A stretch of DNA of 64,000 nucleotides from Clavelina lepadiformis (lineage: Eukaryota; Chordata; Ascidiacea; Aplousobranchia; Clavelinidae). Position numbers and translations under genes: made by a program. Below, in pieces: positions 21,952-33,599 of the stretch; within the stretch, counting starts at the first letter, position 1; each line of letters opens with the position of its first letter. The stretch covers positions 248,001-312,000 of the forward strand of contig NC_135240.1 in NCBI RefSeq assembly GCF_947623445.1. Direction: 5' to 3'. The notes below the pieces were generated by a model. The model was not told the origin of the DNA and did not search any database. It was given only the letters and a program-made list of their open reading frames with translations.

Positions 21952-24788
21952 AGTGCCAACTGGTAATTACAACTAAATAAACACAGAAAATTATTCAGCA
22001 ACCGGGAAGTGCAATAAAAGTGACCTGTCTTTGAGATGAGCTGGTTTCCGATACGGCGGGAATTCTACATGATCGAATATCTTCTTCCATTTGCTTTGAC
22101 CGAACCTCTTCACTCCAGTGATGAGTTTTGCATCCGACGTTGGAGAAAACACCTGAACGAGAGCAAATTAACGACACCAAGAAGGTTGGTCACGTGTACA
22201 CGTCCGTGTGCTTCGTCTCCTCAACTCACATGTTTTGTTCTTTTCTTTGCCGCGATGTAAAATATTGGATTCAATTTATCAGCAGGTCTGTATGAGAAAT
22301 ATTTGAATGACGTCACGATGACCAGTAGTAGATAAAAATTCACTACAAGCAAATTACTTATTGTTCCTGTCATTGTCTATGTTTTCAGCGTCATCTTCCA
22401 ACTCGGCGATTTCGTTTTCCATGCGAGGTGACTCAGCATCTTCATCTCGTGCTTTGTTTGATGATGTCACAATAGTTTGGTGATGTCTGTGATTAAAAAA
22501 AAAATTTCTTTACGAAAATATAACAGAAAATAAATCTGTACAAGCGAGTAGCACGCGGCGTGAATACTTTGTTATTTGTTTGTTGGAATCCTCAAGCACC
22601 GATGCGTGGCGATTGGTTGACTCTGCTTCTGACCGGACAGGACTGGGACTGCAAAAATGGGAGAGAATTTTTTCTGTGGCCAAATAGAATTCAAACCTAA
22701 AAGGCAGCACCCAGTGACTGGGGTTGCTCTGCATCCTCACGTCTCTTCCTCTTGCTGTGAAGGCGGCACACTGACCAGGGAAGTCGGACTCATTGAAGGT
22801 TGCTCCTCATCACTGATTGACTCGTTCCTCGTCGCTCGAGTAGCATCCATTTCTGATGCAACATTATTGTGATTTCTATGTTATCTTGCTAATAACAACC
22901 AAAACATTTTGAACAAACGAAAAGATTTGGAAATTTGGATACCTTTCACTTCGATTCTTCTTTCTTAATCTTCAACAAACTGAAAGCAAAGATACTCATT
23001 AATATGCAGTGTGGCAATATATTATTCATTACTAATTACAACTGTTAAAAATTTATTATTAATAAAATGAACTAACTCTGCTTATACAAGTTGGAGTGAG
23101 AGTTTCCAGGGCTTGTTCGACAAACTGAGCAGTCTGATTCATAAATCGATCGATCACTCGAAATTTGATTTTGCTTTCAATGGTGCTATTGGCGAATTGG
23201 GGAATATTATACTGTACTCTGACTGTTTTTAGCTCTATCTGATCAACGACTAAAGCTAAATTAAAAATAGTTACAAAACTGTAAAAAATTCGGTCCAAGC
23301 CAAGTGTGTCCCTTAAGCTGGCTGGCAAACTGAACAGCAGTACATGTAAATGTCTTTCACTCTTCCAGCAAAAAGGGATGCGTTATATATTCAGTTCCCA
23401 TTTGACAATACCCTACACGAAATTAGAAAAAATTGACCTAATATTGGCAAATACAAAAGAAATCAGCGAAACGAAGCGTGATGTTAATTGACCGTGGGAT
23501 AGAGAAGAGTCAATGATCGAAAACGTTATAAATTATAGCATGGTGAGTTTAGAACTGAAGAAACAAAGATCGGCGGCCTAGAAGGTTAATGATGCAAAGC
23601 CTTTTACAACTGACACAACTCGACTTGCTGTATTGTCAAGAAAACGTTCCTCAATGAGCTTGATTGAGGCGCGACCACCAGGATGCGCGATATTACGTAA
23701 GAGATCAAATACAGTGCGATGCACAATATTACCTAAGAGTCAAATACGAGTTTCTCCGTTTTGAAAGTGCAACTGTTCCACGTAATGCGACGGTGGCCAA
23801 TCAAGCCTTCCCCGGTGAATATATCTGCAAAATTCGGGTCTTCTTTGTGACTTCATTGTGGTCTGTCATGCGTGATGCCGCACAATGGAGTTGGCGACGT
23901 GTGACGACCTCAGCGCGGTTGGAAAGTAACAAGTCAAAACTCGATAGTTACTTTTACACCGTTTGCAGATGTCTGTCCAATTTTCCCACCAAACACGCGA
24001 GCGATCGTTTTCGCGCGTCTTGTGGTAAAAAAAGATGCCAGTTCCCATTTGACAATAAACTTCGGGAAAAAAATGACGACCATAGAACCAAAGTCTAGAA
24101 ATAGGTTACTAGGTTTGATAAAACCATAAATTTTACAAAAGAAATGAGAAAAATAGGTCGTAAAGTTAATTCACCGTGGGTTACAGACCTAACGATCAAA
24201 AACATTATCAATCATACCATGGTGAGTTTAGAACTAAAGAAACTAAGAAAGGAGCCCTAGAAAGCGAATGATGCAAAGCCTTATACAACTGAAACAATTG
24301 GAAAGCTATTTTTCACCCAATTTTACAAAAAGCATTTGGTAAAACGTCAGTCAACACAGTCACAGGCTAATATGCCACAAACGCATATTGGAACAATGTA
24401 AATTATCGGCCAATACAAATAATTGGCCATAATTCAAATTTTTCACACAGAGAAGGTGAGGAGAAAATATTAATATATGACTAAGGGAGTTTTAATGAAA
24501 GTCACTAGGACTGGTTTTATGGGTGTAATTTACTTACAGTTACGATCCCACAATTACGTTGCGACGCGGAAATCGAAGACGCAAGGGAATTGGAACGACT
24601 TTCTAGTAGCAATCATTGCGATTTTCATCTTTCTGTTGCTAACTTCAAATTTCGTTTCTTCTAGGTTCTAAAGTCTAAACAATTAATTAATTATTGTTTT
24701 TCTGCTACAAACCTCCTCTTCGAAAATAATCGCGTTCCTGTCGCGCCAAATTTGTTGGTTAATTACTGTAACCATTAAAATCGTCTTG
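21952..24788. repeat. Left arm of the large inverted repeat
   Basis: This is the reverse complement of 26,053-28,893 with high identity (coordinates of matching bases sum to about 50,844). The outer edge starts at aagtgccaactggtaatt; the inner edge is near gcgccaaatttgttg. The arm holds the gene at 21,991-22,850 (minus), its probable 5' region and non-coding sequence. Confidence 0.85.
21991..22850 (-). CDS. Protein with C-terminal Myb/telobox-like domain (left-arm copy, intact)
   Basis: Five phase-compatible exons: 22850-22741, 22648-22514, 22486-22358, 22287-22230, 22152-21991, giving 197 residues if translation starts at MDATRATKNES. The middle is acidic and serine-rich (SISDEEQPSM, ENEIAELEDDAENI), followed by a basic patch (AAKKRTKH). 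The last exon reads DAKLITGVKRFGQSKWKKIF and then FPPYRKPAHLKDRS, which resembles the Myb/telobox domain of TRF-type telomere binders (GV.K.G...W..I and LKDR). The tryptophan usually after LKDR is Ser, and the first Myb tryptophan is Phe. The start may be internal: an upstream exon with IKKEES could be spliced before it, and an ORF at 23,059-23,328 could be a further exon. DNA binding is inferred, not shown. Confidence 0.6.
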
Positions 24789-26052
24789 CCAAATTTGGCA
24801 GCAGAAAGTAGAACCTTAGGAAGTAAAAATGAATAGTTTTATAAACATTTAATTTTCTCTGGAAAGAACTCAACAACGTTCGAACTTCGAAGCAGCCACG
24901 ACAGTTATGATAACCAACTTCGTGCAATTTATATTGTGGCGTCATAAATGTTTTTGAAATTAAAAGCATTAACGTGACGTGGTCACAATGCTGGTTGCGA
25001 GCAACAAAACATATACTTTTGTATTAACACTATTATTTTTGTATTAACATTAGTTAGTTATCTTTTTCAAAATTACAATCGCTTTTACAGCACCGCAGAC
25101 ACTTTTTGGTCTTCACTATTGCCATAAGCATCTTGCCAGTGGCCCTACGCGCCAGTGCAATACAGAGCTACTTGCTGTCTGTATATTGTGTGTGGTGAGT
25201 TTATAACCTGACAGAACATGACAAAGATAAATGAGATTTCAAGACAAGAGCTTTCAATGCAGACAACTTTTATTTTGTATTTTCCGCTTAAATTTATATA
25301 CGCACTCGTGATCTTTTTCTTCTGTAAATGAACTCTTTATGTATCCTATGAGGCTATGATCCTGAAAAATAAAAATAAGAGAAATACTAATAAATGCAGG
25401 AGACAAGTTTCAGCTTTAATCCTACTATAATGATCTGTTATAAACTTGTTAACTAAAGATGGACAATTTTTTTAAGTGTGAGAAATGAAATGACAAAGTG
25501 TAAGGAAGAATATCAGTACAGAAGCTACAAAAACAAGAATTCAATTACCATATTCTAGTTCTTCACTACTTGACTGAGAATTCCTTCTTTCATGAGTCTA
25601 TAAAAGAAGCTCCGGCAGGAGCCGGGTAGCTGCTGAATGATGCATTGACGAGCCTTCTTCTGTCACTTTCATTAAGAAGGAAAAAATGTCAAGTGCTTCA
25701 CCGGTCGGATTTTTCAAAAAACTGTATTCACCCCGTCGATAGAAGAGCTTTAACAATTCATATTCACCCGAGAACCAAAATTTCATGTTTCCAATTCGAA
25801 CATCGCTCGTCTCTAACGTGCCGTCTGCCCCCTGCAAAGTAAATCGAAAGTGAGTGAAAAAATTGACTTCTTCATCTGTTCAAGGAATCATAGCAAACAC
25901 GTTGCAGAAGTGGAAGCGGTGTTCTCAATTCGGAATTCCAAATAGATTCCTCAGAATAAATACCGCTTCCACGGAAACTGCTATCTACCAACCTAACAGG
26001 TATAACAAAAACGCATTTTTCCGAAAATCTTGATTGTGAAACGCTCAACAAG
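24789..26052. other. Unique spacer between the inverted-repeat arms
   Basis: About 1.26 kb present only once in the window. It contains one exon-like ORF (25,598-25,831 minus), a single unit of the 53-bp minisatellite near 24,914 and AT-rich sequence. Confidence 0.7.
25598..25831 (-). CDS. Unrecognised 77-residue terminal-exon-like ORF
   Basis: It follows a strong acceptor (tttactttgcag) and reads GADGTLETSDVRIGNMKFWF, continues with EYELLKLFYRRGEYSFL, and ends PELLL-stop. Composition is protein-like and the frame is clean. I do not recognise the family. It lies in the spacer between the two head-to-head Myb-like genes, so it may be the last exon of a third gene or a relic. Confidence 0.35.
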   Translation of the reverse strand, partial: GADGTLETSDVRIGNMKFWFSGEYELLKLFYRRGEYSFLKNPTGEALDIFSFLMKVTEEGSSMHHSAATRLLPELLL

Positions 26053-28893
26053 ACGACTTTATTGGTTAAAGTAATTAAACAACAAATTTGGCGCGACAGG
26101 AACGCGATTATTTTGGAAGATGAGGTTTGTAGCAGAAAAACAATAATTAATTAATTGTTTAGACTTTAGAACCTAGAAGAAACGAAATTTAAATTTAGCA
26201 ACAGAAAGATGAAAATCGCAATGATTGCTACTGGAAAGTCGTTCCAACTCCCTTGCGTCTTCGATTTCCGCGCCGCAACGTAATTGTGGGATCGTAACTG
26301 TAAGTAAATTACACCCATAAAACCAGTCCTAGTGACTTTCATTAAAAATCCCTTAGTCATATATTAATATATTCTCCTCACCTTCTCTGTGTGAAAAATT
26401 TGAATTATGGCCAATTATTTGTATTGGCCGATAATTTACATTGTTCCAATATGCGTTTGTGGCATATTAGCCTGTGACTGTGTTGAATGGCGTTTTACCA
26501 AATGCTTTTTGTAAAATTGGGTGAAAATTAGCTTTCCAATTGTTTCAGTTGTATAAGGCTTTGCATCATTCGCTTTCTAGGGCTCCTTTCTTAGTTTCTT
26601 TAGTTCTAAACTCACCATGGTATGATTGATAATGTTTTTGATCGTTAGGTCTGTAACCCACGGTGAATTAACTTTACGACCTATTTTTCTCATTTATTTT
26701 GTAAAATTTATGGTTTTATTAAACCTAGTAACCTATTTCTAGACATTGGTTCATTGGTCGTCATTTTTTTCTCGAAGTTTATTGTCAAATGGGAACTGGC
26801 ATCTTTTTTTACCACAAGACGCGCGAAAACGATCGCTCGTGTGTTTGGTGGGAAAATTGGACAGACATCTGGAAACGGTGTAAAAGTAACTATTGAGTTT
26901 TGACCTGTTACTTTCCAACCGCGCTGAGGTCGTGAGGTCGTCACACGTCGCCAACTCCATTGTGCGGCATCACGCATGACAAACCACAATGAAGTCACAA
27001 AGAAGACCCGAATTTTGAAGTTATATTCACCGGGGAAGGCTTGATTGGCCACGGTCGCATTACGTGGAACAGTTGCACTTTCAAAATGGAGAAACTCGTA
27101 TTTGACTCTTAGGTAATATTGTGCATCGCACTGTATTTGACTTCTTACGTAATATCGCGCATCCTGGTGGTCGCGCCTCAATCAAGCTCATTGAGGAACG
27201 TTTTCTTGACAATACAGCAAGTCGAGTTGTGTCAGTTGTAAAAGGCTTTGCATCATTAACCTTCTAGCCCGCCGATCTTTGTTTCTTCAGTTCTAAACTC
27301 ACCATGATCTAATTTATAACGTTTTAGATCATTGCCTCTTCTCTATCCCAAGGTCAATTAACATCACGCTTCGTTTCGCTGATTTCTTTTGTATTTGCCA
27401 ATATTAGGTCAATTTTTTCTAATTTCGTGTAGGGTATTGTCAAATGGGAACTGAATATATAACGCATCCCTTTTTGCTGGAAGAGTGAAAGACATTTACA
27501 TGTACTGCTGTTCAGTTTGCCAGCCAGCTTAAGGGACACACTTGGCTTGGACCGAATTTTTTACAGTTTTGTAACTATTTTTAATTTAGCTTTAGTCGTT
27601 GATCAGATAGAGCTAAAAAACAGTCAGAGTACAGTATAATATTCCCCAATTCGCCAATAGCACCATTGAAAGCAAAAGCAAATTTCGAGTGATCGATCGA
27701 TTTATGAATCAGACTGCTCGGTTTGTCGAACAAGCCCTGGAAACTCTCACTCCAACTTGTATAAGCAGAGTTAGTTCATTTTATTAATAATAAATTTTTA
27801 ACAGTTGTAATTAGTAATGAATAATATATTGCCACACTGCATATTAATGAGTATCTTTGCTTTCAGTTTGTTGAAGATTAAGAAAGAAGAATCGAAGTGA
27901 AAGGTATCCAAATTTCCAAATCTTTTCGTTTGTTCAAAATGTTTTGGTTGTTATTAGCAAGATAACATAGAAATCACAAAAATGTTGCATCAGAAATGGA
28001 TGCTACTCGAGCGACGAAGAACGAGTCAATCAGTGATGAGGAGCAACCTTCAATGAGTCCGACTTCCCTGGTCAGTGTGCCGCCTTCACAGCAAGAGGAA
28101 GAGACGTGAGGATGCAGAGCAACCCCAGTCACTGGGCGCTGCGTTTTAGGTTTGAATTCTATTTGGCCACAGAAAAAATTCTCTCCCATTTTTGCAGTCC
28201 CAGTCCTGTCCGGTCAGAAGCAGAGTCAACCAATCGCCACGCATCGGTGCTTGAGGATTCCAACAAACAAATAACAAAGTATTCACGCCGCGTGCTACTC
28301 GCTTGTACAGATTGATTTTCTGTTATATTTTCGTAAAGAAATTTTTTTTTAATCACAGACATCACCAAACTATTGTGACATCATCAAACAAAGCACGAGA
28401 TGAAGATGCTGAGTCACCTCACATGGAAAACGAAATCGCCGAGTTGGAAGATGACGCTGAAAACATAGACAATGACAGGAACAATAAGTAATTTGCTTGT
28501 AGTGAATTTTTATCTACTACTGGTCATCGTGACGTCATTCAAATATTTCTCATACAGACCTGCTGATAAATTGAATCCAATATTTTACATCGCGGCAAAG
28601 AAAAGAAAAAAACATGTGAGTTGAGGAGACGAAGCACACGGACGTGTACACGTGACCAACCTTCTTGGTGTCGTTAATTTGCTCTCGTTCAGGTGTTTTC
28701 TCCAACGTCGGATGCAAAACTCATCACTGGAGTGAAGAGGTTCGGTCAAAGCAAATGGAAGAAGATATTCGATCATGTCGACTTCCCGCCGTATCGGAAA
28801 CCAGCTCATCTCAAAGACAGGTCACTTTTATTGCACTTCCCGGTTGCTGAATAATTTTCTGTGTTTATTTAGTTGTAATTACCAGTTGGCACT
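26053..28893. repeat. Right arm of the large inverted repeat
   Basis: Reverse complement of 21,952-24,788. The outer edge ends at ccagttggcactttaaa, immediately followed by YR exon 12 sequence. It carries the right-arm copy of the Myb/telobox-like gene and its 5' region (26,975-27,650), which also occurs at 1,145-1,975. Confidence 0.85.
27996..28854 (+). pseudogene. Myb/telobox-like gene, right-arm copy (one nonsense change)
   Basis: It has the same five-exon structure as the left-arm copy, in divergent orientation. Exon 1 is 27,996-28,105. In exon 2, the Leu codon after ACTD in the left copy is TGA here (28,313-28,315), which would truncate the protein before the Myb-like domain. The last exon is otherwise intact, with VKRFGQSKWKKIF and LKDRS and stop at 28,854; it differs from the left copy by Asp for Glu before FPPY. 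It would be functional only if exon 2 is spliced differently. Confidence 0.6.
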
Positions 28894-30203
28894 TTAAAGG
28901 CGGTCCAGGATAAAATAGTTGAGCCTCGTGTTGTTCTGCAGCAGGTAAATTCTCTGAAAAATCTCTTAAAATCAATCGTGGTAATTTTGCATTTTTTGGT
29001 TTATAGATCGACATCTCTAATGTGGCAGGTGCTTTGAAGCTGCCGGTAAGTTAAAATTTAATTACGACTTTACAGTGAAACTATGATTTTATTGATATTA
29101 TTTCCTGTCACCCCACATGCTTTATGTATCCAATGCGTGCATCAATCAAGAAATTTATAAATTATATATGTACTAGTCACACATATTTAAATTAAAAACA
29201 GAAATTTGCTTGAATTACCAAAATTTATTTTAATGATTTAGGAAAGCCCCAGCACATCTGCATCACCCTCCAGAAAGAGGAAAAAGAAAAGCAATTCCAG
29301 AGATTTTAATGTCGTGGTAAATAGCATTCTAAGCATTTTAGTATATATCGGGAGATTGGAATACGGGAAGGTGTTTCCCGATATACTTGACCGATAATGT
29401 TTGTATCACTCCACAAACGTTACGTGACCAATGCATATATGACTGAACCATGCGGTTATAAAAAGTATGCATACTGTACACACATATTTAATAGCGCAAA
29501 AACACTGTACAGTTTTCTTGATATACCAAAGTTCTTTTAATAATATAGGAGAGCCCCGGCTCAGCTACAAAACCATCTAGAAAGAGGAAAGCTACTTTCG
29601 ATCGTTATAGTTTCTCGGTAAGTAGTATTTTAACAATTTTCGTTTATTGTATTATATTGCATATAAGTTTACATATTTAATATCTATTTTTACATGTTTT
29701 ATATAATTCCTCAAGCCGAAGCCAGGGGAAAAGCTCACAATTTTAGGTTTTATTAAGTACTTTTTTATAAATTTAACTGCTTTTTGATAAATTTCGCCAT
29801 TAAATCCACATCGATTGTCAAAATTAGAGAAGGAAGAAAAAAAAATTAATGTTGTGGTAGGTCTTAGTTAAGTTTATTTTTCATTTGTAATGAAAACGTA
29901 AAAAATGCATGTGCCTTGTATAATTTAATTATGTATACGGTAAACTATTTTCAATGATTTTATTATTAATTTCTAAAACTTACTGTTTTTAACAGAAATC
30001 TCGGCGACAGTTTTCTGCAGATGAATCGCTTGAAGTTAAACAATTTTTCTCATGGTATATTGGTACGAAGAAGGGAATAACAACGCATTATGCTAAAACG
30101 GCTCTTGCAGATGGAAACCTCCCCAAATGCAAGGAATTTTCCAAAACGCCGAAACAGTTGCTGGACAAAGTCCGGCAACTGATTCGGCGTTCTTTGAATG
30201 ATA
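28894..30203 (+). pseudogene. YR gene copy: exons 12 (end) to 17, broken
   Basis: It matches 7,024-8,333. Exons: end of 12 to 28,944; 13 at 29,007-29,045; 14 at 29,242-29,316; 15 at 29,549-29,617; 16 near 29,797-29,856; 17 from 29,996. The acceptor of exon 16 is changed (atttag to atttcg), and exon 17 is cut at 30,203 by a transposon inserted just before its stop codon. The 3' flank resumes at 32,262 and matches 8,340-8,998. The 5' exons are missing because the segment begins at the inverted-repeat edge. Confidence 0.82.
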
Positions 30204-32261
30204 CACAGGCCAACAAAAAAAAATTTTTTTCAAAAGGCATGATATGTTAGATCGATTTAGGCGTATATCAGGGGCGCTGAGTCCGAAAATGCCATTACTT
30301 TTGCTGAATTGGCTTTAGTTTTAGAGATATTGCTTTTTCCTAAATACGTAATGAAAAGTCACAAATGTATGCTAGTGAGTAACGTAGGTTAACAAAAACT
30401 GAAGCCATGTGAAGCAGCTATTTAGTTTTGCCCAAATGTTGAGTTGTCTGGCACAAATTTCTCGCTTGAGAGGTAAATAAGACCTTAGATTAGTTTATAT
30501 CATCTCCCATCAAGCACTAACATAAGCCTTAACATCAACACATAGCATAACATTCTTGATTCGGCAACAAAAATAACGTTTTACCGGGACAGAGAAGAAA
30601 TGTTAATGCAATTTTTCTCTTAAGAAGATAATTTTGTGTACTGTAAAGACATCGAAGGACTTCTTTCATCTACGGGTCTACTTGAGTATAAACCAGAAGA
30701 ATGGAGGTCATTCATTGACAGCTCCAAAAAAGTTTGAAATGTGTGCTACTTCACAACGAAAATAAGTTTGCCTGTGTTCTCATTGGCCACTCATGCGTTT
30801 TAAAGGAACACTACCAAAGTTTAAAGATGGTCCTGAAGAAACTTTCTTATACTGAGCATAACTGGGAGACATGCGTTGATTTGGAAATGTTCAACTTTCT
30901 CTTAGGCAACAAGGCGGCTACACCAAGTATTCCTGCTTTATTTGTTACTGGGATAGTCGGGCCACTGATCAACGCTGGATTAAAAAGGAATGGCCTATAC
31001 GTGAACAGCTTGTGCACGAAGATAAAAACATTGTAAATGAACCTTTGGTCATTTGTGATCGCATCATTTTACCCACATTGCACATCAAACTGGGTTTGAT
31101 GAAACAATTTGTCAAGGCCTTAGATTAGATAAAGATGGAGCTTGTTTTGATCACCTGTGCAAAGTATCTCCTAGTCTTAGTATTGAAACGCTGAAAGCAG
31201 GAATTTTTGATGGGCCACAAATACGAAAATTAATTTAATATTAAGTTTTTCCATCACGTATGACTGAAGTTGAGAAGGCAGCCTGGCACTCTTTCGTTGC
31301 AGTTGTAAAAGGATTTCTTGAAAACACAAAAGCAAGCAACTATGTGGATCTCATAGAAGTAAAGCTTACAAACTTCCAAGCTCTTGGATCAAGGATGAGC
31401 ATAAAAGTTCACTATCTATTCAGTTACTTGGATCGTTTCCCTGAAAACCTTGGAAATATGAGTGAGGAACAAGGTGAAAGGTTTCACCAAGATATCAAAT
31501 TAATAGATGAGGATCTCAAGGTAGATGTGATACTCACATGATGGCAGATTACTGCTGGTGCCTAACGCGAAACTGTCCACAAGCAGACTACAGGTGAAAG
31601 TCGTACAAGAGAACTTTCCTGCAGATAACTTTAAGCTAATTTGAGTAATTAACTAGAGTGCATCTAAGAACTTCACTAATGCACATTCTGAGATGGGTAT
31701 ATTTTTTCGTATAGTGTTTTGAATACTCCGTGGCAAATAAAAAAATTGATTGCTTGTTTATTTCGTCTGTTTTTGCAAACTGTCGTCTTTCTTGTGTTGG
31801 CTTAGGCATATTTGGTTTGTTATTACCAAATTACTGCTATTTATTGTTCACTTCAAGCAAGTTTTAATGTGGTATTGGAAGCTTAGTCTCACACATACAC
31901 ACTGTTAAGAGAATCTGTTGAAAAGACGAATAAATGGGGCATTTTTTGTGTTGAATATACGGAAAAGAATAGACTTATGCAGCACTTCTTCATTTAGCTA
32001 ATCTCATTGTGTCTTTAGCTTTTGCTCATTCTTGTGGTTTTAGTGCAGATAGACTTACAACAACATTTAATATAGGCTGTTCCTTAAGATAAAATGCAAC
32101 CTACGTTCAAAATTAAAAGGTACCAAAAATATCAAAATTTGCTAATATCTTAAAAACTAGAGCCAATTTGCAAAAACTAATGGCATTTTCGAGCTCAGCG
32201 CCCCTGACATACCCTAAAATCGTTCTTACCTTCCATGCCAAAATTTTTTTGTTGGCCAGTG
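30204..32261. mobile_element. DNA transposon with TA target duplication, 2,058 bp
   Basis: Terminal inverted repeats: cacaggccaacaaaaaaa at the left end and, read inward from the right, cactggccaacaaaaaaatt; both continue to ggcatg. It is flanked by TA on both sides, and the uninterrupted sequence (gaatgataattaatt) exists at 8,326-8,340 in YR copy 1, which gives exact ends. It contains decayed transposase-like ORFs. The CACTG start and TA duplication might suggest the CACTA/Mirage/Chapaev group, but I cannot assign it firmly. Confidence 0.85.
30655..31600 (+). pseudogene. Transposon ORF, decayed
   Basis: In order and in changing frames: CKDIEGLLSSTGLLEYKPEE, FIDSSKK, KCVLLHNENKFACVLIGHS, ETCVDLEMFNFLLG, LHIKLGLMKQFVKAL, GIFDGPQIRKL, then EVEKAAWHSFVAVVKGFLEN, SIKVHYLFSYLDRFPENLG, EEQGERFHQD and MADYCWCL. 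This is the C-terminal two thirds of a transposon protein widespread in invertebrates. Stops and frameshifts (for example near 30,735 and 31,034) make it non-functional. The protein family's N-terminal half occurs separately at 12,307-13,090. Confidence 0.72.
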
Positions 32262-32935
32262 TAATTAATTAAGTGTGTATGTGCAAAATAAATGTGGTAT
32301 ATTTGGACGCCTTATTCTGGGTTAGGGTTAAGACTTTTTGATGCCAATTGCCAATTGTAATGTATTTTAAATTTGCTTCGTATTTGTTCAAAAATGATGA
32401 TATTCCTGTTGCATGAAAACCACATCACAATGTTCAATTTTCACGGAAGGGTATTTTTCAATCAATTTTGCCGGAAAATTTAATCGGAATTATTTTCATA
32501 TTTCGGCCAGTAATGGTTAAATGGAATAAATAAACTAGAGAAAAATAAAAAGTTTTAGTTGGTAAGTTTTGCGATAGCTGATTAAGGTCACATTAAGGAT
32601 CTTCTAATACTGGTTTAAATAAGAAGAAAAACTGTTCGTAAGTTCTACTATAATTTCGACCACCTTTCAAGTATGAATGGAAGATAATTTAAAATACCTT
32701 CAGCTTTTCAATGCTGTTTTTGATTTCTATGTGTAAAAAAAACAAAAGCCAAATATGTCCGAGAATAATGACAATCAGTAAGTTATAATTCGCATTGGTA
32801 CAAATGCGCACGAAGTAACTATTACCAAATGTATTTCGCAAAATATACGGGTATGAATGTGCACGAAGTAACATTTACCAAATGTATCTCGCAACAAATA
32901 CGGGTATCAAATTGCACGAAGCAAAAAGCTTGTAG
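32262..32935 (+). repeat. 3' flank of YR copy, with exon-4 remnant and 53-bp minisatellite
   Basis: It matches 8,334-8,998 closely. It includes the short YR exon-4/intron-4 piece (32,585-32,780) and about three minisatellite units (32,795-32,935), then diverges at gcaaaaagcttgtag. Confidence 0.8.
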
Positions 32936-32939
32936 CCAT

Positions 32940-33595
32940 TTGCCAGATTAACTTGCTTAGGAATTTTCTGTCTTGTCATCATGTGCGGCAAAATGAGGCA
33001 GTTAGGAAGATCTGTTATGAAACCTCGTCGCTTTGAACCTTTTCCACTCTGATAATCAGGATATACTTGTCTGAATATGGTATGACCCTATTTTCTTACA
33101 TTTATTTTTACCTAGAAAATTTTTCCGATTCCAATTACTAAAATCTTTACTGCTAGATGGAATATCTAAGCATCACCTTCATTATTACGCGCAATGTTTT
33201 GTCGCAATGTTAACCTCTAATTTTAGTTTTCTCAAACACAACCTCCAATTTTCTCCACTTACGAGTTTAAACTTGCCATGAAATTAGCCAATATTTTCTC
33301 CTTTTGACCCTGCAATTCGTAATCAGGTTACCAGCCCCCATACTTTTTTTATGCTGTGTTTCAGGGCTGACTTGAACCGCAATAAAGCTTTCAGAGCGTT
33401 TTGGTAATAGTTATATTGTTCCTTTCCGTTTTTACAGGCAGTCTAATTAAGTAGGTTATGTATGAAGAAGAAGGTTATGTATGAAAAATTTTAGCTTTAA
33501 GTGTGTTGCAAAGTATCTTAAACAAAATATAGCTAATAAAGTTTGATTGATGAAAACAACATAACGTATCAATATCTACTATGAATAAATAACCA
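32940..33595. other. Stretch without a gene
   Basis: AT-rich. 33,190-33,260 matches the sequence beside the minisatellite at 12,240-12,300 and 36,500-36,570 (gcaatgttttgtcgcaatgt). Nothing coding is seen. Confidence 0.5.
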
Positions 33596-33599
33596 GTTA

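Noticed and set aside
23664-24098. 144-codon plus-strand ORF in the left arm
   Set aside because: The right-arm copy shifts frame after about 80 codons and the copy at 1.1-1.4 kb is in pieces. It lies in the 5' region of the opposite-strand gene and has no recognisable domain.
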